Shown: in pieces, positions 35,529 to 45,263 of the stretch
How positions within the stretch are numbered: position 1 is the stretch's first letter
Layout: every line of letters begins with the position of its first letter
Assembly: GCA_001931905.2 (NCBI GenBank)
Contig: MSJI02000647.1
Location: 1-64,000 of the forward strand
DNA from: Cladosporium sp. IMV 00045
Taxonomy: Eukaryota; Ascomycota; Dothideomycetes; Cladosporiales; Cladosporiaceae
Direction: 5' to 3'
DNA length: 64,000 nt
The notes under the pieces: model-generated
The model's database searches: none
Told to the model about the DNA's origin: nothing
The model's input: only the letters and a program-made list of their open reading frames with translations
Made by a program: the position numbers and the translations under genes

Positions 35529-36546
35529 GCACCTCCTGCATTTCGCGGCCGCATGATGCCGATGTTGGCTTCCCATTGATGATGACTTGAGAATCTCAAC
35601 ATCCGCTGCCATTCATGCGCGACTGCAAATCCCTCGGTCCAGTCTTCTGGACCGATCAAACATTATTTCCTTTTCTGTCCCAGCGCGTGGCTTTTTCTTG
35701 CATTGCAGATACCCACTTTCTGCTTGTGCTTTGATCCAGGCCGCCGCACAAACCCGGGCAATCAACTAGCTTACGATACCCCCTTTTTTACGATCGATCA
35801 GAAAGTATTTGATGAGAATGAGAGAGAGGAAAGAAGAGAATATCAATCAACTGAAGGCGGTTCACGTTCTGCATTACTTTTTTCCATGTTTTATTTCCTA
35901 TTTTTCCCACTTTAAAGTTCCCTTCCTGAGATGCTGATGTTATTTGTTGAGGCGTGGAGTAGTGATCGTGCAGGTGTTGATGAGTGGATGGAGATTGTGA
36001 GAGAATGACGGAGGTTGAGGAATTGTTATGTTATGTATTGTTTACAGAACGGGCTATGGCTATGGCTGCTTTACTTTGCTGTTTCTTGTGGCTTGCTTGT
36101 TTTGTGAGGGGTGTTTTTGTTATTTGGCTGGTTTGCTTAGGTTCGGTGATGGTTGATTATGAAGGAGGCTGTATTGATCGATTCATGTGTGCTTTTACGA
36201 TATGCTGGTTGGGTTGTATGAATATGGCTTGGTGGTTGGTTTGTCTGTTACTTTAGGATTGAAGGGGTTGGGAAAAGTTTTCTTCTTCACTTTGCTCCTT
36301 CTCTTTCTCTCAGTCTTGATTCTATAGGTGGTTAGCACTGATCGATTCGATGGTTCTTACGATGTTTATCGGTAAATAAGAGAATGACAGGAGGACTCGC
36401 TTAGGCCTAGGGGCAAGGTTTGGGCTCGGAACATTTCGACGTTATCTAGAAAGACGAATTCTGACTTTGCAACAAAAGACTGTTCTATCGTATTTCCCAG
36501 AGGGTTGGCTCGATGCCTTGTTCTTTGCACTCACGGACGTAAGTGC
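35529..36546. other. PAB1 3' region and spacer
   Basis: About 1 kb. It is T-rich immediately after the stop, consistent with 3' UTR and polyadenylation. A 90-codon Cys/Leu-rich frame at 35,984-36,256 has no recognisable features and is probably chance. Confidence 0.45.
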
Positions 36547-36882
36547 CATCCGTGCAGCCATATATAACCGTCTGCAAAATGTCTGGTGCAAGTGGTCAAT
36601 GCGAGGCTTAGCCGGCTTTCTAGCTTTATATAGGGATCCTTATATAAACGTGGAAACTAGCACCAGAATCACACTTTTGACCTCGTTATCGACCCCCTAA
36701 ATAAGACCTTATCGTTAAATTAGTAGTGGTATAGGTATTTAAAGGTGTTATTAGCTATTTATAATAAGATTTAGTGCTAAACGAGCCTTACGACCCTTAT
36801 AGAGGCTATAGGAGGCGTATGAGGCATTACAGTCTCGCATTAACTACCTGCACCAGACATTTTGCAGATGATTGTATGGATG
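36547..36882. mobile_element. MITE-like non-autonomous element with terminal inverted repeats
   Basis: The left end (CATCCGTGCA..., core 36571-36605) and the reverse complement of the right end (CATCCATACA..., core 36834-36868) match over about 35 bases plus the outer CATCC. They share the core TCTGCAAAATGTCTGGTGCA followed by AATGCGAG. Mismatches in the core are all transitions (A/G or C/T). The left arm carries about 10 extra bases (ATATATAACC region). The interior is AT-rich with no coding capacity. I do not see a convincing target-site duplication. It lies between the conserved PAB1 gene and the degraded HET gene, 20 bp from the latter's stop codon. Confidence 0.68.
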
Positions 36883-36901
36883 ACGGGCCGATCCACTTAA
36901 A

Positions 36902-39451
36902 TCATTGACCCTCACCTGCCCTTATAACGATTGGTCTCGTTGCGCCGAAAAGCAAGCAAACATTGTCGTCCGCCGCAATATAGCTGCTCCCAACCCCTAT
37001 GTGACCTCTCTCTGTTAGGAAGAGGCCGAGAACGCCACGGAGAATGCGGTCCAATCTCTCCATCAGGTGTTGCTCTTCGTGCTTGTTGAAGTTCAATACT
37101 TCAGATGGACAATCCGCCCTGTCATTCTCACGCAATTGCAGCCAGTTGATGAGACGCGTCAATTTTTCCAACAGTTTGTTCTGGGGAGACCTTGAGATGC
37201 TTTCGGATGCATTCAAGTCGAACTGTCTGTTTCCCACGCTCTGGTCGTATTCTGACGTAGTTTCTCGGCCTAATATGAGAAAACTAATGACTTTGGGGTC
37301 CACGAAAGCGATTTCGTCGTCTCGAAAGTCGCGGTGATCAATGAAGAGAGTGTCGATCATCGACAAGAGCGTTGCCAACTCGATTGTCAGTGGTTCTTCA
37401 AGGGTATCTTCGAATCATCTGGTGTAAACACATGTGACAATTCTGTCAAAGAGGTGTCCTTTGAGAAAAAGCGAGTTCGGATACCCTTGGACTCTCAAAA
37501 CGCTTAGGTCCGTCTTGTTTCCGCCGCTACAATCACCATTCGCAAGGTCCTTGCGAGCCAAGTCATACATTTGGAAAAGTTCTCTGCGAGTTGCTCTTGT
37601 CAGCTCATTTGCCATCTGATGCCAGGGCAGAGCCCATGTTGGCTCGTATCCGCCGACCAGAACATTCGAGCCGACCAGAACATTCATGAGACATTCAATG
37701 CTCTCATCTTCTTGCATGACAGCCAGGGTCGCATTTCTCATGCACACTTCCACTGGTGCGCTATAGTCAGGGCGCAGTGTCTCGGGAAAACTTAGTTCTT
37801 GTCCAGCCCATTTTGTCAGACCAAGTAATGCATAGATCTTGTCCCTTGGATCTGTACATCTAAGAGTCAAGGTGTCCAACAGAAGCCGTCCCAAACTCCT
37901 TGGCTCATAGCCAGCGGAGTCTACACCTGTTGCATCCATGAAGACCTGTAGCCCTGGGCTCACGTCCCCTACCCCGACCACTTGGCTTTCCAGGGGTACG
38001 TCCGGTGACGACGTGAGATGGTGCCAAGCAGCAACGCGAAGCCACTCCCAAGGTATCATAGTTTTTTTGAAACAACAGACAGCGGCGCGGCTGAGAACGA
38101 CTTCCTGATAGACCCATAGCCGGGTGAACCCGGGGTCCTTGAAGAGGCCAGACAATGCTTCCAATGCGGCCTCATGGCAGGCTCTCTCACCAGCGGCCAT
38201 CTTTGAATCATTGAAACCTTCAAAATCGAATACAGAGCATTCGACGCCTTGAATCCTTGATAGTTGGCATTGTGACGCGTGATAGGCCTTGAATACGTCC
38301 TCGTGCTCTCCATTCAGCCAGATCAGAGTCCCAAATGCTGAGGTGTAAATATCAGCCATGAGCATGACTTGATGTGAACGCTCGCTTGGGTTGCTTGAGT
38401 CGATACAGATAGCGTCGATCCAAACCATGAGAGGCATCTTTGCGTTACGAATCCCCCGAAGCGCGCGCACAGCAGATTCTGGCACTTGAACCCGGATTCC
38501 GTGCAGACAGATGGTCTCCTCGTTAGTCTGGTCTCCGCAGCAGTATGAGATCGCGTAGTAGGGAACTATACGCTTAAACTCAAAACCGCAATTGAAGAGT
38601 GCAGAGGAGTCTGCTGGAGGATACGTGTCTTTGAGGCGTTCCACGATTGCTTGCAGTGCTTCCGCATCGAAACGCGCCGGACAGTCTTTTTGATACTCGA
38701 GCAAAAAACCCAAGAACTGGGTTTTGATCTTTCGAAGCATTTCAAAAGCCTTGTGAAAAGCCAAGCTTCCGTACAGGATGTCTTGTCCGTCTGCTTGCAT
38801 GCGTTCGAAGTGTTCCTCGAGATACAAGCTCGTCAGATCCCGGTACAAGCGCTCCCAACGAAAAATTCGCGCAAACGAGAACGATTCATTGTGTCTAATT
38901 GCTGCCGACAAGGACTTGCTAATCTCTTCGATTGCTTCCAGATACTCTTGTTGTGTGGAACCGCATCGCAATGATGGTATAGCGACAATGTGAAGTGTCC
39001 CAACGACCTCGCTATCGCCAGCCCCAGGTTCGAGCCTAAGAACTCTGATCTGAGCTTTAGACTGATCCAAAGGCTTGTAGAGTCGTGCATCTGTAACCGA
39101 GCTGGCCAACGCTTCAGTGTCGTGTGATTCAGCGTTTTCGTCTTCGGGGCCTGTTCGACGGTCTTCCGGATTGTCTTGTTCTCTGGAACCGCATGGCAAG
39201 CATGGTTTAGCGACAATCTGATGTACCTCAACGACCTCGCTGTCATCAGCCCCAGGTTCGAAGTTTAGAATGTTGATCTGAGCTTTAGACTGATCCAAAG
39301 GCTGATCCAAAGGCTGATACAAAGGCTGATAGAGTCGTGTATCTGAATTCGAACTGGCCAACGCTTCAGTGTCGTGTGATTCAGCGTTTGCGGCTTCGGG
39401 GCCTGTTCGATGGTCTTCGGGGCTGTTTGAAGAAGTATTAACGGGGTCCAT
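36902..39451 (-). pseudogene. HET-domain (heterokaryon incompatibility) gene, broken by an in-frame TGA
   Basis: The frame opens at Met 39451 and runs 678 codons to TGA at 37415-37417. It then stays open in the same frame for another 170 codons to 36902. The HET domain (about residues 290-380) shows 'AISYCCGDQTNEE' and 'VWIDAICIDSSNPSERSHQV', with 'IYTSAFGTLIWLNGEHED' after it. The part beyond the TGA holds the usual C-terminal ending of these proteins ('GDNVCLLFGA'-like: here DDNVCLLFGATRPIVIR), so the stop removes native sequence. HET domains trigger cell death when incompatible hyphae fuse. The N-terminus is unusual: residues ~12-92 are repeated at ~96-168, and the first unit includes a 12-nt tandem repeat (39,290-39,331). 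No intron with acceptable signals removes the TGA. It is either a recent pseudogene or a truncated allele. Confidence 0.8.
39290..39331 (-). repeat. 12-bp tandem repeat in HET gene
   Basis: About four copies of CTGATCCAAAGG / CTGATACAAAGG, encoding repeated Q-P-L-D/Y on the minus strand. Present in the first but not the second N-terminal repeat unit. Confidence 0.85.
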
Positions 39452-40048
39452 GATCTTCCACTAACCAAATTGGTGGATTCTGAATCGAGGATCTTGCTGG
39501 TGCAGTCGTGAAGAAAGGGAGCGATTTCCAGGAGCTATATCTTCAGCCATGCGCAACCCCCACCCTGTCATCGTAAGGAGCTCTTCTCTGCACCTAACTA
39601 CGCCACCACGTATTAAGCTGCGCCTCCGCCACCAATGCGCTGGTCGTTCACCGGAAGCGACAACGAGCCAGTAGGGCAGCGGACCCAGCATATTGCATTG
39701 CATATGGCACCGCATCGTCGGGCAATCGTTACGTGTATTTGAGACCAAGAACCACTGCGCTGAGCCCAGCAGAAGGCATCTAAATCTCAACGTCAGCAGT
39801 AACCCTGCATGTATGCTTAATATACAAACAAGGCAGTATCTTGAACACTGAAGTGCATAGGCGGGTGAATGAACAGCTATCACCTCTCTGCGCAGTGGAG
39901 TCTCCTTTCAGTTTTCGCCTCCAGCATCAAAGCAATTTGCTCTGTCACATCTCGTTGTTGACATGTGTCCAACTTTATGTCTACGAAGCTCATGAGAATG
40001 GCATAAGCTAGTGAGTTTCATGGAAAGCCTTTCCTCACAGACTTAGGC
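39452..40048. other. Intergenic, HET promoter side
   Basis: About 600 bp. A 140-codon frame on the minus strand (39,461-39,883) overlaps the HET start region and has no recognisable features. Probably promoter. Confidence 0.4.
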
Positions 40049-41226
40049 TTACACAGCCCCGGCGATACGGTACCTCTTCCCATATTCGTGAGAGTCATGA
40101 TTGCGGTCATCAATCTCATCCAACGAGACTTCCATGTCCACTGTCGGGTGTATCAATGACGACAAGTCGATCTCGACGTCTCGAGGATAGATCCGTGGAA
40201 ACTTCGTCTTCAGCTCCGTAATTCTCGCATCATCGTCGTGTACCCAAGGGCGTGCAATAAGCTCCTCACTCTGCTCTGTTTCCCCCCTTCCTTACGGTGC
40301 GACCTCTGGCTCACAACAAAAACCTCGAATATGGCGCTTAACCCCTCTTCTGTAGGCCGCCACGCTTTGGCCCCTGTGATATGCTCGAAAGCCCGTTTGA
40401 TAATCCAGCACCTCATCTCCATACCCTTCCCATTCAAATGGCTCGTCGTCAGCGTCCCTTTCCGGAAGTTGATGTCACAGTACCAGCCGGGATACATGCT
40501 TGACGGCCACCCACTCAAGCTCAGGCGTCGCAGGAGCTGCAGATTTCCCTCGCCGACCGCAGACATCCAGGCCCGCGCGTTCGGCAAGCGACCCCTGCGA
40601 AGCCAGCGCTCTCGCTCGAATTGACATGGCTCGCCGTACTCGTCATGCTCAATGAAGCAGCCATTGAACTGCGTGTGCCCGAAATGCAGCGCCAGACCCT
40701 CGTGGCGTAGCCGCTTGTTCACCTGACAGATGGCTGGCGTCGCGCTGGAGAATGGATCCACATTGAAGCTTGTGTAGCGAGACCACGGGTACAGCTCGTC
40801 GTAGCTGTCTCGCTCGTTAGAGAGCACAAGATTGATGATCGCTGAAGTCAGTTCGGGTGGGAGATCGAAAAAGTTGGTGGGCCTCGGAGTAGCGGATGGG
40901 TATGAGAGAGACGAGATCTCTTTTGCCTCTTTTTCTGCGCTGCTGCTGCTGGTGCTGGCAGAGTGCGCTTCTCGGTCGCTGTTCCACTGATAAGACGCTT
41001 CGTCGGCGGAGCGGAATTCTGGCCACGAACCGGGCAGTTCGCATCCTGCTTTCTTGCGTGCTGCAATTTTTTCTCCGTTGAAGATCGGTTCTCCATTGGC
41101 GAGTCTTGAAGATAAGCGGTGTGCATCATTATCAGCATGAGCTGACGTTGTTGGACGATTAGGATTGTCATCAATTGCCGATCCTGCCGGCGTGGAGAAT
41201 TCCTGGGCGATGCTCGATGTTGCCAT
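40049..41226 (-). pseudogene. Fungal F-box-like/2EXR-type hypothetical protein with a 1-base frameshift
   Basis: The frame from Met 41226 codes 338 residues to 40210. Residues ~117-180 contain 'FFDLPPELTSAIINLVL' followed by 'AICQVNKRLRHEGLALHFGH'. This is the LPxEL ... L.VN..LR.E....F pattern of the F-box-like/2EXR proteins abundant in Dothideomycetes. A coding-like continuation ('ELIARPWVHDDDARITELK', then 'YPRDVEIDLSSL') lies in another frame and ends at 40049. The two frames join if the C6 run at 40282-40287 had seven bases. So the gene has lost one base in a homopolymer, either as a real mutation or as a sequencing error. Function is unknown; relatives are lineage-expanded and lack a defined role. 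Confidence 0.65.
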
Positions 41227-41883
41227 TCTTCTTACAAGGCGTTGAGTGCGAAAAATATTGGGGTCAAGGGGAATGCGAGAACGGAGAACGGATGAGTGAT
41301 GTCGGTCAATTGCCCGATGATATTGCTGTTCAGAGAGAGGGGCCTTGTTGCTTATATGTTGCCTTCTCCCCTCGTACTGGGATCAAGCTAGACGCAATCC
41401 TTGTGCGCGACGATCGTGTTGCTGCCTATTGATTAGTACGCACGTACCGAGACAGGATCTCCGTCCAAACTTTCATATCAGATTTTCGCATCAGAATGCT
41501 CTTGTGGATCATCCAGGCCGTTCCGTTATTTGGCCTCTCTGCTCCCATGATGTACTTTAAGGTGAGAACGATGTTGCACAACTAGGCAGTGTTCGGGAGC
41601 CGGGCTGTCCAGTCTGGCAGATGTCTGTTCAACTGTAATCGCTTGGGAGTGCAGAGTTGGGGGGTTGTGGTCTGAGCAAGCAAGCGATGAGCAAGTCCCA
41701 GCGTTCTTTGAAGTACATACATGCTAATAGCATACGCTAGGGTCTCGATGCTATGGGTAGAAATGTCAGAAACTGCTCGGAAGTTGTCTTTGCGTAGGTG
41801 CACCAACGATCAAGATGACATTCAGGTCCGAATGTCAAAAAGATAAGAGAAAAGGGAGAGGATTCCAGAGAAGGCAAAAAGGC
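41227..41883. other. Intergenic between F-box-like gene and 5S rRNA gene
   Basis: About 650 bp. No supported reading frame. Confidence 0.45.
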
Positions 41884-41887
41884 AAAA
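41884..41887 (-). terminator. RNA polymerase III T-run terminator of 5S gene
   Basis: On the minus strand the 5S 3' end runs directly into TTTT (five T counting the last RNA base). Confidence 0.8.
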
Positions 41888-42006
41888 ACATACAACAGGC
41901 GGGATTCCCAGATGGTCACCCACTCTAGTACTAGTCGCCCGGTTCAGTGCTTATGTATGGCAGAGCGGACGGGATGCCCAGTTTTCACTGACCTATGGTC
42001 GTATGT
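41888..42006 (-). rRNA. 5S ribosomal RNA
   Basis: On the minus strand the sequence begins ACATACGACCATAGGTCAGT and ends TGTTGTATGT, 119 nt. The 5' and 3' ends pair to form helix I (ACATAC / GTATGT). Hallmarks in between are CATCCCGTCCGCTCTGCCAT, 'GTACTAGAGTGGGTGACC' and 'TGGGAATCCC', i.e. the internal control region recognised by TFIIIA/TFIIIC and RNA polymerase III. A T-run (41884-41887 as A on the plus strand) follows as the Pol III terminator. Single dispersed 5S genes are normal in filamentous ascomycetes. Confidence 0.95.
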
Positions 42007-42653
42007 ACTATAAGCAGCCACGTCTATATTTATATAATAATTTGTTGAATAGAAGTCTTTCAAATGAGATTGAGCCGAACGTTGACCAGCTCCGATCAAT
42101 CTCGTCGGCCAACTACATGTTGTGACCAGATGGTGCTAGCCTGAGAAAACTCCCGCAAATCAGCAAACATGAGAGGCCAAAACATCACTAGCATTTCATC
42201 CCGTAACGTCCAGCAATCAACAATATTCGGGCTCTGAGGCCATATGCATGACCACATGTACAGAGGTCTGGGCCGCCGCCCGGCGTCAGTGGCGCTGTGA
42301 CTGGCGTGGCCACGACACCGGAGTTGAGGTGGTGAAGCAAAGATCCAGGTAACTCGCCGGGCTGAAAGACTTCCAATATTGTCCATTGATGCCATCAAGC
42401 ATGGCTTTTCACAATCTTCGCTCCTTGCTGGAGATCGTCGGTCGCATTAACTGCCAAAATCATGAGATCTGCTAAGGTAAGGTGGTGGCAATACCGTCTA
42501 CTCTTCCATTGGAGGACCGTCATGCAGAAACGAAGATACATGCAGCAAGCTGAGTCTGGGTTACACAAGGGCTGAGCAGCAGCACTTATCAAGGCTGTCT
42601 CGCCGCCCGAAGCTCCACCATCTTTACTCACACGTCCAGCATCTTCCGTCAGT
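42007..42653. other. Intergenic, promoter of the patatin-STAND gene
   Basis: About 650 bp between the 5S gene and the patatin start. No supported gene. Confidence 0.45.
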
Positions 42654-45263
42654 ATGGCCGATGATTCGAGGCCGTTGCGCCTGCTTTCCCTGGATGGCGG
42701 CGGCATTCGAGGGCTGTCGAGCCTCCTGGTCTTGAGGTCCATTATGCATCAGTTGGAAGACATCGAGGGCCCGAATGTGCCGCGACCACTTAAGCCGGCC
42801 GACTACTTCGACCTTATCGGTGGAACGTCTACTGGTGGACTCATCGCCATTATGCTTGGACGCCTTGGCATGGACATCGAGCATTGCATCAAGACATACC
42901 TCGACCTTAGCCCGATAATATTTCCCACGGAAAGCTTACTGGGCGGCAGCAAGTTGGGCAAGCTTTTCAAAGGTGCGAAAGGTACTGCTCGCTTTCCATC
43001 CACGCCGTTTGAGGCGGAGCTGCGAAAGCTCATGACCAAGCACGGTTTGGACGAAGAAGAAAAGTTGGAGGCAGGCAGTGACGAGCTCAGTGGTCGGGCC
43101 AAAGTGTGAGTTCCATCAACCGCAGCATTGGACAAGTCTAACTAGTATCAGCTTCGTTTGTTGCACTTCGCAAGGAGTCAACAAAGAGGTGCGTCTTCGA
43201 ACGTACCGCAGCTGGGAACCCGGCACCGACTGCACTATCTGGCAAGCTGCCAGGGCCACATCGGCTGCGCCCTTGTTCTTTGACCCTATAATCTTTGGAA
43301 CGCCGCCTAAAACTTACGTGGACGGCGGCGTGCACATGAACAATCCAATTCGAGCTGTGATGGACGAGGCTCATTCGCTTGGAGCGCGCCAGCAAGAGCG
43401 TGAGATTGGATGTGTTGTCAGTATCGGCACTGGAATACAGTCATTGCAAGGCGTGGGTACTAGAGGACATCAGATCATCGCGGCTCTAGCGAATGCGGCC
43501 ATGGACTGCGAGAAAGTAGCCAGAGAGTATCGAGAGGAGCTGCGAGTGTCAAATGTACGCCCAGACTACTTTCGCTTCAGCGTCGATGGTCTGCCTGGTA
43601 TCGGTCTGGAGGAGTGGGAGCAGTTCGACAAACTCTCCTCAGCGACAGCCGATTACCTACGCACGCACCGGGATGAGGTCGAAAAGTGTGCACGGGCTAT
43701 CTCTCGACAGAGTACGTAGCTGAACCCATTATGCGTATCAACCCTCAACTCACGATGTACAGTGCCTTCCTCGACTAGTTCAAAGCAAACTCCGCCGCAC
43801 AAGCTTAGGGTCAAAGGTTTACCATCAGCTACAAACACTTTTTTTGGAAGATCCACAGAGCTTGCAAATATGCACTCGCAGCTAGCCCCATCTAAGGGTG
43901 AGAGAAAGGGCCTTGTGCTTCACGGCATCCCTGGATCTGGCAAAACACAACTTGCGCTACGCTACGTTGCTGATTACGGCGATACTTACAGCCACATACT
44001 ATGGATCTCAGCCGCCTCCGATCCCGAGGCCGAACTCTCATTCGCAGAAGCTGCTCGTACTATTATGGCTAATGGGTCAATTCTTTCCACCGCGAAGACC
44101 GACCGCGACTACATACATGCTTGCCTTGACAAACATCTTGAGCCCAACTGGTTGATTGTACTTGACAGCTTGGACAGTCTGACGATAGGCTCGCGGCATT
44201 ACCTTCCGGAAGGCAACCGTGGTAGTGTTCTCATCACATCAACACGCGCAGACACAAAGTATCGTTACAGATTTTCTGGGCTAGAAGTGTCCGGCTTAGA
44301 CGAAGCATCGGCATGCAAGCTTCTTACATCCCTCGCACATCTGCCCAGCACCAAACAGGGCGTCCTTGAGAGTACCAGAGGTATGTGATCTTTTAATGGA
44401 CGCATTGGAGACCAATTTGACACATCGAAGAACAGCGCTTCCTGATGCAAATCGCAAGGCAATTGGATTGCCACGCCCTTGCTTTACAGCTCAGCGGTGT
44501 GCTACTCTGCAGGCGATGGGTGACACTTGAAAATTTCGCTTCCACTCTCCAGGCTAAGTATGCCGAAATGATGGATGACAATCCCAAAGAATGGAAATGG
44601 GCCTATGACAAAGAGAGATCCGTTTGTCAAGCATTCCGCATACTTTCCTCGGAGCTCAAAACAGTCAATCCAGCATCTGAGGCTCTCCTCTGTCTCTGTG
44701 CCCACTACGGCTCATGGACTTTCAGAAAAGACTTCCTATTGTACGCTATCACCAGCTGCCATGACTCGCAGATGCTGCACGGCTTAAAGCAAGGTCCCGC
44801 AATGCCGCGAGATGAGTACGGCTTGTTGAAAGCCATTGATCATCTTGCCGACCTTTGCCTCGTCAATATCGTACGTGACCAGGATGGCGAAATGAAGCAA
44901 ATTACACTCTGTGGTCCACTTTCGCGGTGGTGTATGGAGTACCTTGAACAGAAACTCGATTGGGCACTACTTGCATGTGTTTGTATTAGCAGTGCTATTC
45001 GGCGGGAGATTGCAGCTGCGTTTGTCAGGACCTTCAACGACTCCACGCCAAATGAACATCTTCATTGGCATGATCCAGCTCTGTACGACCAGAATATGCG
45101 GTTGAACATCCCAGCACAGAGGTGCTACGATCACGTGCGAGAGCTCAGTAAGGGCAGCATTAGGAATACTCTTCTTGGTTTAGAGACACGACAAAGGAAA
45201 GCACTCGTCGCATTCATGAAGCAATACGGAGAGCTCGTTCACTCCATCGGCCACTCTTCATAG
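42654..45263 (+). CDS. Patatin-NB-ARC STAND protein (fungal NLR), probably truncated
   Basis: Exons 42654..43105, 43152..43711, 43763..44380 and 44431..45263 (2463 nt, 820 aa). The introns are 46, 51 and 50 bp with clear GT/AG ends. N-terminal patatin phospholipase: oxyanion loop D-G-G-G-I-R-G (residues 14-20), nucleophile elbow G-T-S-T-G (Ser59) and catalytic D-G-G (Asp208) in 'YVDGGVHMNNP', so the lipase looks catalytically complete. NB-ARC: P-loop 'GIPGSGKT' (392-399), Walker B-like 'WLIVLDSLDSL' (~470) and a downstream helical/winged-helix region. Patatin-NB-ARC-TPR proteins are a major class of fungal NLR-like receptors thought to detect non-self and attack membranes. The TAG at 45261-45263 is followed, in the same frame, by 53 codons of helical sequence and then a second NB-ARC, so the native protein was probably longer. 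The start chosen is the first Met before the DGGGIRG loop. Confidence 0.82.

Noticed and set aside
37400..37430. Intron that would remove the HET TGA
   Set aside because: Available GT/AG pairs around the stop give segments of about 20 bp, too short to be spliced.
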